Shown here: positions 7,520 to 16,651 of the stretch, in pieces
Position numbering within the stretch: position 1 is the first letter of the stretch
Layout of the letters: each line of letters opens with the position of its first letter
NCBI GenBank assembly: GCA_023481025.1
Contig: JAMCWV010000176.1
Location: 1 to 18,641, forward strand
Source: Gammaproteobacteria bacterium
GTDB lineage: Bacteria > Pseudomonadota > Gammaproteobacteria > Enterobacterales > Alteromonadaceae
Length of the DNA: 18,641 bases
Reading direction: 5' to 3'
The notes under the pieces: generated by a model
Seen by the model: the letters and a program-made list of their open reading frames with translations, nothing else
Told to the model about the DNA's origin: nothing
The model's database searches: none
Translations under genes and position numbers: made by a program

Positions 7520-9622
7520 ATGACGGAAGCCGTGAACGCGCCAAATCAATCGCATTTGGCGCGGATTCCCATCACTAATTTAAAAGGCGTAGGCCCGAAA
7601 ATGGCCGAGCGTTTGGAACGTTTGGGGTTACGCAATGTGCAAGACGTCTTGCTGCACTTGCCATCGCGTTACCAAGATCGCACCAAAGTCACGCCCATTG
7701 CGGCGTTGCGTATGCAAGAGTACGCGACTGTGATTGCCGATGTACTCGATAATCGTGTGCATTTCGGTAAACGCCGTGCGCTATTAGTGCGGGTGCGGGA
7801 TCACTCCGGCGTTCTTACCTTACGCTATTTTCGCTTCACTGCTGCCCAGCAAAACCAACTCAGCGCCGGCGAGCGGGTACACTTGTACGGCGAAGTGCGG
7901 CCCGGCCCAACTGGGCCAGAAATGGTGCATCCGGAGTGGAAAGTCTTGGCGGACGGAAAAGCAGCACCGCTAGCGGAGACTTTGACACCGGTTTACCCGA
8001 CCACCGATGGGGTACATCAATTAACCCTGCGTCATTTGGTTGAACAGGCGCTAACTTATTTGAATGCCGAGAGCTTACCCGAGCTCTTGCCTGAGTCGCT
8101 GCGACACGGTTTGCCGCAGCTCGCACAAGCCATTCGAGTCCTTCATCAACCACCCACCGACGTTGATCAAAATTTGCTGTTGAATGGTGTCCATCCGGCT
8201 CAACGTCGCTTGGCTTTGGAAGAGTTACTCGCTCACCAACTGAGTATGTTGCAAGTGCGTCAGCAGGCCCAAGCGGTGAGTGCGGTGTCCTTGCCTCCGG
8301 CCGTGCAACTCAAACAAGCATTACTGGCACAATTGCCATTTTCGCCTACTGCGGCTCAGGCGCGTGTGGTTGCGGAGGTGGAAGCTGATTTGGCACAACC
8401 ATATCCCATGTTGCGTTTGGTTCAAGGCGACGTGGGTAGCGGGAAGACACTGGTGGCGGCACTGGTTGCTCTCGCCGCGATCGAAGCAGGTTATCAAGTG
8501 GCGCTCATGGCTCCCACCGAGCTGTTGGCAGAGCAACATGCGCAGAGCTTCGCCATGTGGTTTGAGCCTTTGGGTATCCGCGTGGGTTGGTTAGCGGGTA
8601 AAAGCAAAGGCAAAGCGCGCGCCGCAACTTTGGAAGCGCTTGCCCAAGGTGAGATCCAGCTTGTGGTGGGCACCCATGCGCTCTTCCAAGATGCTGTGCA
8701 GTTCAAAAATTTAGCCCTCGTGATCATCGATGAGCAACACCGCTTTGGTGTCCATCAACGCTTAGCGTTGCGACAGAAAGGTGAACAACTCGGGCAGCAT
8801 CCACACCAACTCGTCATGACAGCGACTCCGATCCCACGCACCTTGGCGATGACCGCCTATGCGGACCTAGCCACCTCGGTTATCGATGAACTGCCACCGG
8901 GGCGCACGCCTGTGCAAACCGTGGCAATTCCAGACACGCGGCGAGACCAAGTGATTAAACGTTTGCGCGGCGCCGTTAACGATGAAGGCAGGCAAGTGTA
9001 TTGGGTCTGTACCTTGATTGAAGAGTCGGATGTGCTGCAGTGTCAGGCTGCCGAAGACACCGCCACCTATTTGCAGGAAACCTTGCCGAGCGCGCGCATT
9101 GGCTTGGTGCATGGGCGCATGAAAGCAGCCGAGAAAGAGCAGGTCATGCAGGCCTTTAAAGCCCATGAGCTCGATTTACTGGTGGCGACGACTGTGATTG
9201 AAGTGGGTGTCGACGTACCCAATGCTAGCTTAATGATAATTGAAAACCCGGAACGTTTAGGCTTGGCGCAACTGCACCAGTTACGTGGTCGGGTTGGTCG
9301 TGGTTCAGTGGCTAGCCATTGTGTCTTGTTGTACAAGTCGCCCTTGTCCCAGCAAGCCACTGAACGCTTGAACGTTTTGCGGGCAAGCAATGACGGCTTT
9401 GTGATTGCCGAACGCGACCTTGAGTTGCGCGGACCGGGAGAATTGCTTGGCGCACGCCAAACTGGCTTGGTGCAAATGAAAGTCGCAGACCTGACCCGCG
9501 ACGCCGATTTACTACCGCAAATCCGCCAGTTGGCCCAGCGTCTTTTCCACGATTACCCAGTGCAAAGCGAAGCACTCATGCAGCGCTGGTTACCGGATCG
9601 CGAGCGTTACGCACAAGTGTAA
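7520..9622 (+). CDS. recG: ATP-dependent DNA helicase RecG
   Basis: RecG is a superfamily 2 double-stranded DNA translocase that regresses stalled replication forks and processes Holliday junctions and R-loops. The 700-residue product (E. coli 693) has the N-terminal wedge domain with an OB fold (about 60-150). Helicase lobe 1 carries Walker A GDVGSGKT (303-310), motif Ia APTELLAEQH, the DEQH box at 404-407 and motif III TATPIPRT. Lobe 2 has GLVHGRMK, ATTVIEVGVDVPN, QLRGRVGRG (motif VI), and the C-terminal GPGELLGARQTG hook region. The ATG at 7520 is chosen; a TTG at 7514 would add two residues. No clear ribosome-binding site is visible, and the stop of the preceding gene is only 9 bases upstream, so translational coupling is likely. 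In E. coli recG follows spoT-trmH; here four other genes or boundaries intervene. Confidence 0.97.
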   Translation: MTEAVNAPNQSHLARIPITNLKGVGPKMAERLERLGLRNVQDVLLHLPSRYQDRTKVTPIAALRMQEYATVIADVLDNRVHFGKRRALLVRVRDHSGVLTLRYFRFTAAQQNQLSAGERVHLYGEVRPGPTGPEMVHPEWKVLADGKAAPLAETLTPVYPTTDGVHQLTLRHLVEQALTYLNAESLPELLPESLRHGLPQLAQAIRVLHQPPTDVDQNLLLNGVHPAQRRLALEELLAHQLSMLQVRQQAQAVSAVSLPPAVQLKQALLAQLPFSPTAAQARVVAEVEADLAQPYPMLRLVQGDVGSGKTLVAALVALAAIEAGYQVALMAPTELLAEQHAQSFAMWFEPLGIRVGWLAGKSKGKARAATLEALAQGEIQLVVGTHALFQDAVQFKNLALVIIDEQHRFGVHQRLALRQKGEQLGQHPHQLVMTATPIPRTLAMTAYADLATSVIDELPPGRTPVQTVAIPDTRRDQVIKRLRGAVNDEGRQVYWVCTLIEESDVLQCQAAEDTATYLQETLPSARIGLVHGRMKAAEKEQVMQAFKAHELDLLVATTVIEVGVDVPNASLMIIENPERLGLAQLHQLRGRVGRGSVASHCVLLYKSPLSQQATERLNVLRASNDGFVIAERDLELRGPGELLGARQTGLVQMKVADLTRDADLLPQIRQLAQRLFHDYPVQSEALMQRWLPDRERYAQV

Positions 9623-9627
9623 CTGGA

Positions 9628-9658
9628 GGTTGACTTACCTACCCCAGAAAAGTCAGCC
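9628..9658 (+). other. Imperfect hairpin after recG without U-tract
   Basis: GGTTGACTT at 9628-9636 can pair with AAGTCAGCC at 9650-9658 (nine pairs, one of them G-U) around a 13-base loop. An A-rich stretch (AAAAATACC), not a T-tract, follows, so this is not a standard intrinsic terminator. It may mark the recG 3' end or be incidental. Confidence 0.3.
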
Positions 9659-9695
9659 AAAAATACCGATTTTCCGCGCAGAACAAGGTATTCTA

Positions 9696-9724
9696 TTGGG
9701 CAATTCGCTCCCATCGTTTACACT
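9696..9724 (+). promoter_or_regulatory. Weak candidate promoter for the ubiE operon
   Basis: TTGGGC (3/6) at 9696-9701 and TACACT (4/6) at 9719-9724 are separated by 17 bases. Transcription would begin near 9731, about 25 bases before the ubiE ATG. The position is right for a promoter starting the ubi-tat run, but the -35 is poor. Confidence 0.33.
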
Positions 9725-9755
9725 AGGCAAGAATTTGACGTAGTAGGCATTCCCT

Positions 9756-10523
9756 ATGGAAAAAGATATGAATAAGGCACAAGACGACAGCACGCACTTT
9801 GGCTTCAAAACGGTTGCGAAAGAGCAAAAAGCCAATATGGTTGCCGGCGTGTTTCACTCGGTTGCAGGTAAGTACGATCTGATGAACGATGTGATGTCGT
9901 TTGGCATTCACCGTTTGTGGAAGCGCTATACCATTGATTGTAGCGGCGTACGTCCGGGCCAAAAAGTGTTGGACCTAGCCGGTGGTACCGGTGACTTAGC
10001 CGCTAAGTTTGCGCGCATTGTCGGTCCAACCGGTGAAGTTGTCCTTGCTGATATTAACGATTCGATGCTCCGCGTTGGCCGCGATAAGCTGCGCGACATG
10101 GGTATTGTGGGCAATGTAAGTTATGTCCAAGCCGACGCAGAAAAACTGCCGTTTGAAGACAATACCTTCGACCTCATTACCATCGCGTTTGGCTTGCGTA
10201 ACGTGACCGACAAAGACGCTGCCTTGCGCTCTATGCTGCGCGTGTTGAAGCCGGGTGGACGTTTATTGGTGCTCGAGTTTTCCAAGCCGGAAGCGGAAAT
10301 GTTGTCGAAAGCCTATGACCTGTATTCGTTTCACATCATGCCACGCATGGGGGAATTCATCGCGAAAGACAAAGACAGCTACCAATACCTCGCTGAGTCG
10401 ATTCGCATGCATCCGGACCAAGAAACACTCAAGGATATGATGACCGACGCTGGCTTTGAGAACGTTGAGTATCACAACTTAACGGGTGGCATTGTTGCCT
10501 TGCATCGCGGATTCAAATTTTAA
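9756..10523 (+). CDS. ubiE: Ubiquinone/menaquinone C-methyltransferase UbiE
   Basis: This SAM-dependent enzyme performs the C-methylation step of ubiquinone synthesis (2-polyprenyl-6-methoxy-1,4-benzoquinol) and, where menaquinone is made, methylates demethylmenaquinol. The 255-residue protein aligns with E. coli UbiE (251) from [14 protein letters not shown] onward. The first signature [17 protein letters not shown] is at 40-56, the SAM-binding glycine motif [10 protein letters not shown] at 71-80, and the second signature [24 protein letters not shown] lies mid-protein. The C-terminus ends LHRGFKF, as expected. A second in-frame ATG at 9768, preceded by GGAAAAAG, would give exactly 251 residues and is an equally good start; the upstream ATG has AGG eight bases before it. 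The stop overlaps the ubiJ start by one base (TAATG), implying coupled translation. Confidence 0.97.
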   Translation: MEKDMNKAQDDSTHFGFKTVAKEQKANMVAGVFHSVAGKYDLMNDVMSFGIHRLWKRYTIDCSGVRPGQKVLDLAGGTGDLAAKFARIVGPTGEVVLADINDSMLRVGRDKLRDMGIVGNVSYVQADAEKLPFEDNTFDLITIAFGLRNVTDKDAALRSMLRVLKPGGRLLVLEFSKPEAEMLSKAYDLYSFHIMPRMGEFIAKDKDSYQYLAESIRMHPDQETLKDMMTDAGFENVEYHNLTGGIVALHRGFKF

Positions 10524-11125
10524 TGACGGTTATGCAAGTTCTTCGGGCCAGTGCCGAACGCACACTAAACCTTGGGTTAGCGAATGACCCGGGTGCCAAG
10601 CAGCGGCTTCAACCACTGCACGGCAAGTGCTTTCGTCTCATTGCCAAAGGCTTACCAGAATCAATCACCATTTTGTTTCTGAGCGATCGTGTGCACTTGA
10701 TGGGACCGGATTACGAAGTCGTTGATTGCGCGGTAACTACCACCTTAAGCGACCTTCCCAAGTTAAGCGATACCAACAATGTCACTAAAATGCTGCAAAC
10801 CGGGCAAATCGAAATAGTTGGCGACCCGGTGCTGGCGCAGCAAGCAGCGCAGGTTTTTTTGCAGTTGAATGTCGACTGGGAAGAGTTTGTGGCCGGTTAT
10901 TTCGGTGATGTTCCGGGGTACTTAGCCGGCCAAGTGATGAAGAAACTTGCGGCGCTGCGGCCAGAGAAAGGGGCAATTCAAACCCGCGCTCAGGCCATTT
11001 TAACCGAAGAGTTACGCGTCGCTGTCCACCCGCTCGAAAAAGCACTCGTGGCGGATGATCTGCGTGACTTAGAGCGCAAAATAAAACAACTTGAAGCGCG
11101 TATTGGTGCGCGTGAACAAGCATAG
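10523..11125 (+). CDS. ubiJ: Ubiquinone biosynthesis accessory factor UbiJ (SCP2 domain)
   Basis: UbiJ (formerly YigP) is a non-catalytic protein of the soluble Ubi complex; with UbiK it is thought to deliver the hydrophobic intermediates to the Ubi enzymes through its lipid-binding SCP2 domain. The 200-residue product has an SCP2-like N-terminal region (about 20-125), including [25 protein letters not shown], and the stretch [35 protein letters not shown] charged helical tail follows (about 165-198, [20 protein letters not shown]), where a coiled coil with UbiK would form. E. coli UbiJ has 201 residues. Its position between ubiE and ubiB, with a one-base overlap to ubiE, is the conserved gammaproteobacterial arrangement and supports the name. 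Confidence 0.93.
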   Translation: MTVMQVLRASAERTLNLGLANDPGAKQRLQPLHGKCFRLIAKGLPESITILFLSDRVHLMGPDYEVVDCAVTTTLSDLPKLSDTNNVTKMLQTGQIEIVGDPVLAQQAAQVFLQLNVDWEEFVAGYFGDVPGYLAGQVMKKLAALRPEKGAIQTRAQAILTEELRVAVHPLEKALVADDLRDLERKIKQLEARIGAREQA

Positions 11126-11139
11126 GAGCAGGCAGCACA

Positions 11140-12771
11140 GTGCGCGGATTTCGCTTTTACAAAATACTCAGCACGCTTATGCGGTATGGCTTAGACGACA
11201 TGATCCCGCGGCGTTGGTTGCCTTGGTACGTTCGTGCTGCTCGCCGCTCTGCATTCTGGTTGCGTAACCGCCACCGCGACAAGTCACTGGGTGAGCGTTT
11301 GCGTTTAGCGCTTGAAGATCTCGGTCCCGTTTACGTTAAGCTCGGACAAATGCTGTCAACGCGCCAAGATCTTCTCGATGCGGAGATGATCGCACAATTG
11401 TCGCTGCTGCAAGATCGCGTGCCGCCGTTCCCTGGTGAGCAAGCCCAAGCCATTATTGAAAAGGCGTTGGGCATTCAGACCATTAGTGACGTGTTTGATG
11501 AATTTGATGTACAACCACTTGCGTCTGCCTCCATTGCTCAAGTGCATACGGCGGTATTGAAAGAGCCAGAAGGCCGGCAGGTGGTGGTGAAGGTGTTGCG
11601 CCCAGGCATTAATAAAACTATCGACGCCGACCTTGAGTTGATGGAAGCTGTAGCACGTGTCGCTGCTCGCTACTTACCCGATGGCCGTCGCTTAAAGCCG
11701 GTGGAGGTCATCAATGAATATCGCAAGACTTTATATAACGAATTAAGCCTCGATCGCGAAGCTGCGAACGCCATTCAGTTGCGCCGTAACTTTACCGATT
11801 CCGAGCTGTTATACATTCCCGAAGTATTTAGCACCTACACACGGCCGAATGTGATGGTTATGGAACGGATTCACGGGATTCCAGTCAATGATGTTGCAAG
11901 TTTAAAAGCACACAATATTGACTTGAAAGTGCTGGCGGAACGCGGTGTGGAAGTGTTTTTCACACAAGTATTTCGCGACAGTTTCTTTCATGCGGATATG
12001 CATCCAGGCAATATTTTCGTCGACCCAGAGTCGGGTGGGAATCCGCGTTACTTAGCGGTCGACTTTGGTATTGTTGGCACCTTAAACCGTGAAGACAAGC
12101 GCTATTTAGCGGCTAACTTCATTGCCTTTTTTAATCGGGATTATCGCAAAGTTGCGGAATTGCATATCGATTCCGGTTGGGTGCCCGAGTACGTCAATGT
12201 CGAAGAGTTTGAGTCGGCAATTCGCACCGTCTGTGAGCCAATCTTTGAAAAGCCACTGGCCGAAATCTCGTTTGCTCATGTGCTGTTGAATCTGTTTAAT
12301 ACAGCGCGACGGTTTGACATGGAAGTGCAACCGCAGTTGGTGTTATTGCAAAAAACGCTTTTGTATGTGGAGGGCTTAGGTCGTCAGCTCTATCCGCAGC
12401 TGGACTTATGGAAAACCGCAAAGCCGTATTTAGAGCGTTGGATGCAAGAGCAAATCGGCTGGCGTGCCTTATTGCGCAATGTCAAAGAACAGGCACCTTA
12501 CTGGGCGGAAAAGTTGCCAGAAATGCCGGGCTTGCTGTACGATACCTTACAACAAATGCAAAAGGGCGGCCGCAAACAGCGGGAGTGGGCGCAACAATTT
12601 CTACAGCATCAACGTAAAACTGCAGTGAGCCGATGGTGGAGTTTGCTGGCTGCCAGTGCCTCGGTTTCGGCGGCGGCTTTTATCGTTGCTGAGCAATCGC
12701 TCTGGTTCACAATTCCAACCGCAGCAGTGGCGGTGATTAGTTGGTTACAGGCGTGGTGGTCACGCCCTTAA
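11140..12771 (+). CDS. ubiB: UbiB, atypical protein-kinase-like ATPase of ubiquinone synthesis
   Basis: UbiB belongs to the ABC1/ADCK/UbiB family, membrane-associated atypical kinases with ATPase activity that are needed for ubiquinone synthesis. The 543-residue product (E. coli 546) shows the family hallmarks: the KxGQ motif [10 protein letters not shown] (KLGQ, 67-70), the Ala-rich loop [12 protein letters not shown] in place of a Gly loop (about 127-138), invariant lysine K151, HADMHPGN (284-291) and DFG at 308-310. Two C-terminal hydrophobic segments (about 500-518 and 522-540) would anchor it in the inner membrane. It starts with GTG, preceded by AGGAG at a somewhat long spacing of 11 bases. 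It lies 14 bases after ubiJ and is followed after 46 bases by tatA, so the ubi and tat genes probably share a transcript. Confidence 0.97.
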   Translation: MRGFRFYKILSTLMRYGLDDMIPRRWLPWYVRAARRSAFWLRNRHRDKSLGERLRLALEDLGPVYVKLGQMLSTRQDLLDAEMIAQLSLLQDRVPPFPGEQAQAIIEKALGIQTISDVFDEFDVQPLASASIAQVHTAVLKEPEGRQVVVKVLRPGINKTIDADLELMEAVARVAARYLPDGRRLKPVEVINEYRKTLYNELSLDREAANAIQLRRNFTDSELLYIPEVFSTYTRPNVMVMERIHGIPVNDVASLKAHNIDLKVLAERGVEVFFTQVFRDSFFHADMHPGNIFVDPESGGNPRYLAVDFGIVGTLNREDKRYLAANFIAFFNRDYRKVAELHIDSGWVPEYVNVEEFESAIRTVCEPIFEKPLAEISFAHVLLNLFNTARRFDMEVQPQLVLLQKTLLYVEGLGRQLYPQLDLWKTAKPYLERWMQEQIGWRALLRNVKEQAPYWAEKLPEMPGLLYDTLQQMQKGGRKQREWAQQFLQHQRKTAVSRWWSLLAASASVSAAAFIVAEQSLWFTIPTAAVAVISWLQAWWSRP

Positions 12772-12817
12772 TTCGGTTTCAACCGCTTGTTTGAGCAGTT
12801 ATTTGAGGAGATTCAGC

Positions 12818-13045
12818 ATGGGTGGCATTGGTATTTGGCAAGTTCTCATTGTGTTGTTAATTATTGTCATTTTATTTGGTGGTAAGCGTTTGCGCTCGTT
12901 GGGTTCAGACCTTGGCACAGCCATTAAAGGTTTCAAAAAAGAAATGAATGATGACGATAAAAAGGACAAGGGCGATGTGATTGAGCACAAGCGTGAACAA
13001 TCAGATGACGCTCAAACAACTGAAAAACAAAAAGATAAGCAGTAA
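12818..13045 (+). CDS. tatA: Sec-independent translocase subunit TatA
   Basis: TatA oligomers form the variable-size passage of the twin-arginine translocase, which exports folded proteins across the inner membrane. The 75-residue product has one N-terminal membrane segment ([16 protein letters not shown], about 5-20) and the hinge [14 protein letters not shown]. The amphipathic helix [10 protein letters not shown] follows, then a highly charged tail rich in Lys, Asp and Glu. The frame is open upstream to an ATG at 12791 (nine more residues), but the ATG at 12818 gives the canonical MGGIGIWQ start and has GAGGAG seven bases upstream. TatA and TatB are homologous; the longer polar hinge and lack of the GPERLP motif identify this as TatA. 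tatB follows after eight bases. Confidence 0.97.
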   Translation: MGGIGIWQVLIVLLIIVILFGGKRLRSLGSDLGTAIKGFKKEMNDDDKKDKGDVIEHKREQSDDAQTTEKQKDKQ

Positions 13046-13053
13046 GCTCGACT

Positions 13054-13395
13054 ATGTTTGATATTGGTTTTTGGGAGCTTCTCGTGATCGCTGTAATTGG
13101 CCTTGTGGTGTTGGGGCCAGAGCGACTGCCGGGCGCCATTCGCTCAGTGCAACGGACACTGGCAAAAGTGCGCGCGTTCGGGAGCAAAATGGAAGCCGAA
13201 ATCAATCATGAATTGCGGGTGAAAGAGCTCCATGAGCATCTTAAGCAAATTGAGGCAGCTGACGACCTCGACAAACTCTCTCCAGAGCTTAAGCGTTCAT
13301 TAAAGGAACTGCAGGATGCGGCTGCGTCGGTGCAACGACCTTACGAGACGAAAAACTCACCTGACCAGAAGAGTTCCGAGGACAACCGCGAATGA
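13054..13395 (+). CDS. tatB: Sec-independent translocase subunit TatB
   Basis: TatB forms the twin-arginine signal receptor together with TatC. The 113-residue product starts [20 protein letters not shown], a short membrane segment, then has the TatB hinge [13 protein letters not shown] long amphipathic and charged helix follows (about 25-95) with [19 protein letters not shown], matching the TPELKASMDELRQAAES region of E. coli TatB. The C-terminal tail is polar and shorter than the 171-residue E. coli protein, which is common. No strong ribosome-binding site precedes it, so translation may depend on tatA. Its TGA overlaps the tatC ATG by four bases (ATGA). Confidence 0.96.
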   Translation: MFDIGFWELLVIAVIGLVVLGPERLPGAIRSVQRTLAKVRAFGSKMEAEINHELRVKELHEHLKQIEAADDLDKLSPELKRSLKELQDAAASVQRPYETKNSPDQKSSEDNRE

Positions 13396-14129
13396 GTAAT
13401 GCACCCGGTTTACTCGACCATTTAGCCGAACTTCGCAGCACTCTATTACGCAGTGTCAGCGTTGTGCTGGTGATTTTCCTGAGCTTAATTTACTTCGCCC
13501 GCGACCTATACCGCTGGCTTGCTGATCCGCTCATGGCGCATTTACCTGAAGGTGCGAGCATGATCGCAACAGATGTTGGCGCGCCGTTCTTCGCCCCATT
13601 CAAATTAACTTTAGTGGTTGCGGTACTCGTTGCCATTCCATTTTTATTGCATCAGGTTTGGCGGTTCATTGCGCCCGGCTTGTATCAGCATGAGAAACGT
13701 TTAGTCGCGCCATTGCTGATAAGTAGCAGTCTGCTTTTTTATGGTGGCATTGCATTTGCGTACTATGTCGTGCTGCCGATCGCCTTCGGTTTTTTCACAA
13801 CCATGGCACCGGAAGGCATTACAATTGCGACCGATATTTCGAGCTATCTTGACTTTGTTTTAAAAATCTTTTTCGCGTTCGGAATCGCTTTTGAAATACC
13901 AGTGGCAATTTTGCTGCTGTGTTGGAGTGGGGTGGTAACGCCACAACAGTTACGCGCAAAACGAGCCTATGTCATCGTTGGCGTGTTTATTGTCGGCATG
14001 TTGTTGACACCGCCCGATGTGATATCCCAAACCTTGCTTGCGATACCCATGTGGTTGCTGTTTGAGTTGGGTATTGTGCTGTCACGGTTTTATGTGCGTA
14101 AGTCACCAGAAGAGGAAACAGAATCATGA
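13392..14129 (+). CDS. tatC: Sec-independent translocase subunit TatC
   Basis: TatC is the six-span inner membrane core of the Tat translocase that recognises the twin-arginine signal peptide. The 245-residue product has the cytoplasmic N-terminus [15 protein letters not shown] (7-21) and the conserved first cytoplasmic loop with E101 in GLYQHEKRL, corresponding to the signal-binding glutamate 103 of E. coli. STDI-like [10 protein letters not shown] lies in the second periplasmic region, and [27 protein letters not shown] occupies the last spans. GAGGA lies nine bases upstream, inside tatB. The start overlaps tatB and the stop overlaps the next gene, each by ATGA, so translation of the three genes is likely coupled. 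Confidence 0.97.
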   Translation: MSNAPGLLDHLAELRSTLLRSVSVVLVIFLSLIYFARDLYRWLADPLMAHLPEGASMIATDVGAPFFAPFKLTLVVAVLVAIPFLLHQVWRFIAPGLYQHEKRLVAPLLISSSLLFYGGIAFAYYVVLPIAFGFFTTMAPEGITIATDISSYLDFVLKIFFAFGIAFEIPVAILLLCWSGVVTPQQLRAKRAYVIVGVFIVGMLLTPPDVISQTLLAIPMWLLFELGIVLSRFYVRKSPEEETES

Positions 14130-14698
14130 AAGCATTTCGTTTTATCGCACTGAGCCTTACAGTTTTTGGCGCCAGTGTTGCAATGTCAACGGCAGCTGCA
14201 CAAGGTCGGCCAGCAGTGAACGACAACCAAAACCAAAGTTTGGCGACGCAGTTACGCGCTTGTGCCGCAATCAGCGAAAGCACTGAACGCTTACAATGCT
14301 TTGATAACCTTGCGGCGCGCGTTGACGGAGCAGAGGCAGCTGCTCGTCGGGAAGATGCATTACGCCAAGCACAAGAGCGTGCAGCGGAAGCTGAAGCCCG
14401 TGCTCGCGCAGCCGAGGCACGTGAAGCTCAACGCCGAGCTGAAGCAGAAGAACGTCAGCGCCGAGAGCCTCCGAGCGAAAAGACTTACTATGACGTGATT
14501 GAGGTTTGGCAGAATCCAGCAGGACTGCAACGCATGCGCCTAGACAATGGTCAAGTGTGGTTGCAGCGTAGCTCCGCTGATCGGGTCGAAATTCGCGAAG
14601 GCCAGCGTTACTTCATTGAGCCGGGACGGATTGGCAATAGCTTCTTCATGGGTGCTGATGGTAGTAACCGTCGCATGCGCGTTCAACAGCAGCGTTAG
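14126..14698 (+). CDS. Uncharacterised secreted protein with central coiled coil, in tat operon
   Basis: I do not recognise a named protein. The 190-residue product has a clear signal peptide, with cleavage probable after STAAA at residue 25, so it is likely periplasmic. A short segment (43-61) has two cysteines in the pattern LRACAAI...[10 protein letters not shown] (C46, C58), a motif recurring at the start of many proteobacterial envelope proteins, where the cysteines may form a disulfide. Residues about 66-113 are Ala/Glu/Arg-rich and almost certainly a coiled coil or long helix. The C-terminal part (about 120-190) looks beta-rich, with [13 protein letters not shown] (138-150) and a terminal basic segment, resembling the NGQVWRQ domains of other periplasmic hypotheticals. 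It overlaps tatC by ATGA, has AGAGGA nine bases upstream, and ends eight bases before tatD. The signal peptide has no twin-arginine motif, so it is probably Sec-exported. Confidence 0.85.
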   Translation: MKAFRFIALSLTVFGASVAMSTAAAQGRPAVNDNQNQSLATQLRACAAISESTERLQCFDNLAARVDGAEAAARREDALRQAQERAAEAEARARAAEAREAQRRAEAEERQRREPPSEKTYYDVIEVWQNPAGLQRMRLDNGQVWLQRSSADRVEIREGQRYFIEPGRIGNSFFMGADGSNRRMRVQQQR

Positions 14699-14706
14699 GC
14701 TTTCGA

Positions 14707-15519
14707 ATGATCTGGACGGACGTTGGCGTAAACCTCACCGCAAACTCGCTGATTGACCAAGCGGGAGAAGTAGTGAGTGTGGCACAAAAGGCCAATGTCC
14801 GTCGTTTGGTGTTAATCGGCACGTCTTTAGCCACTAGCGCCCAAGCTCATGAGCTCGCACAAACCTACCCCGGCTGCGTGAGCACAGCGGGCGTGCATCC
14901 CCATGATGCCGCCGAAGTGAGTCAAAACCATCCAGATTTCATTGCGCTATTGTGTGACTTGGCGCAATCTCCGGCGGTTCGGGCAATTGGTGAATGCGGC
15001 CTAGATTACAATCGCAACTATTCACCACCAGAAATCCAACGGCAAGTGTTTGCGGCCCAACTCGAACTCGCCGTCGAGCTCCAATTACCCATTTATCTTC
15101 ACGAGCGCGACGCCATTAATGACCAGCTCGATATTCTTGATCGATACCTCGACCGGTTGCCAGCAGCGGTGGCGCATTGTTTTACTGGCACAGCGTACGA
15201 GCTAGCCGCCTATCAAGAGCGTGGTTTATACATTGGTGTGACTGGGTGGGTGTGTGACGAACGCCGCGGTGCTGAGTTGCAGGCTGCAGTCCCGCATATT
15301 CATCCTGAGAAATTGCTATTGGAAACGGACGCACCGTATTTAATGCCACGCACGATACGGCCGCGACCGAAATCGCGCAATAACACGCCGGCGAATCTGC
15401 TTTGGATTGCCGAGCAAGTAGCGGCGTTGCGTGACTGTTCGCTGCCTGAGCTCGCCAAGTTAACCACCGATAACGCACAGCGTTTGTTCGGGACTTGGGA
15501 GAGTGTCAATGTTAAATAA
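14707..15519 (+). CDS. tatD: TatD family metal-dependent DNase
   Basis: TatD is a cytoplasmic TIM-barrel metallohydrolase with 3'-5' exonuclease activity; it is encoded with Tat genes in many bacteria but is not needed for Tat transport. The 270-residue product (E. coli 260) has STAGVHPHD (59-67), the metal ligand E96 in IGECGLDYNRN, H132, H157 in AHCFTGT and D208 in ETDAPYL. The first ligand pair (HxH) of YcfH/YjjV-type relatives is replaced by DVGVNLT, as in E. coli TatD (DIGVNLT), which separates it from those paralogues. VTGWVCDERRG (178-188) is also TatD-type. It is the penultimate plus-strand gene of the ubi-tat run and starts eight bases after the secreted protein gene. Confidence 0.95.
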   Translation: MIWTDVGVNLTANSLIDQAGEVVSVAQKANVRRLVLIGTSLATSAQAHELAQTYPGCVSTAGVHPHDAAEVSQNHPDFIALLCDLAQSPAVRAIGECGLDYNRNYSPPEIQRQVFAAQLELAVELQLPIYLHERDAINDQLDILDRYLDRLPAAVAHCFTGTAYELAAYQERGLYIGVTGWVCDERRGAELQAAVPHIHPEKLLLETDAPYLMPRTIRPRPKSRNNTPANLLWIAEQVAALRDCSLPELAKLTTDNAQRLFGTWESVNVK

Positions 15520-15522
15520 AGC

Positions 15523-15552
15523 GAAACACAGTGGCCGCAATCAGATTATACT
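15523..15552 (+). promoter_or_regulatory. Candidate promoter for hemB
   Basis: TATACT (5/6 to TATAAT) at 15547-15552 is a good -10, with GAAACA (3/6) at 15523-15528 as a weak -35 at 18-base spacing. Transcription would begin near 15559, about 23 bases before the hemB ATG. hemB could be transcribed both from here and by read-through from tatD. Confidence 0.4.
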
Positions 15553-15554
15553 AG

Positions 15555-16583
<1,029 letters not shown>

Positions 16584-16615
16584 AAGCAACTAAGTTAGCA
16601 CCAACTAGTCAGCTC

Positions 16616-16651
16616 TTAACGCTAGTCGTCTTGTGTGTCGACTAGCGTTAA
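16616..16651. terminator. 13-bp perfect inverted repeat at the hemB/gppA convergent 3' ends
   Basis: TTAACGCTAGTCG at 16616-16628 and CGACTAGCGTTAA at 16639-16651 are exact reverse complements around a ten-base loop. The left arm covers the gppA stop codon and the right arm lies in its last codons. Neither strand shows a T-tract after the stem, so it does not look like a standard intrinsic terminator. It may block 3' exonucleases or act with Rho for both convergent transcripts. Confidence 0.5.

Noticed and set aside
9067..9390. 107-codon minus-strand ORF opposite recG
   Set aside because: It is antisense to the conserved helicase lobe 2 and has low-complexity, unconserved sequence.
14330..14470. 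Possible tandem DNA repeat in the secreted protein gene
   Set aside because: The Ala/Glu/Arg pattern is repetitive at protein level, as in coiled coils, but the codons vary and no exact DNA unit repeats.
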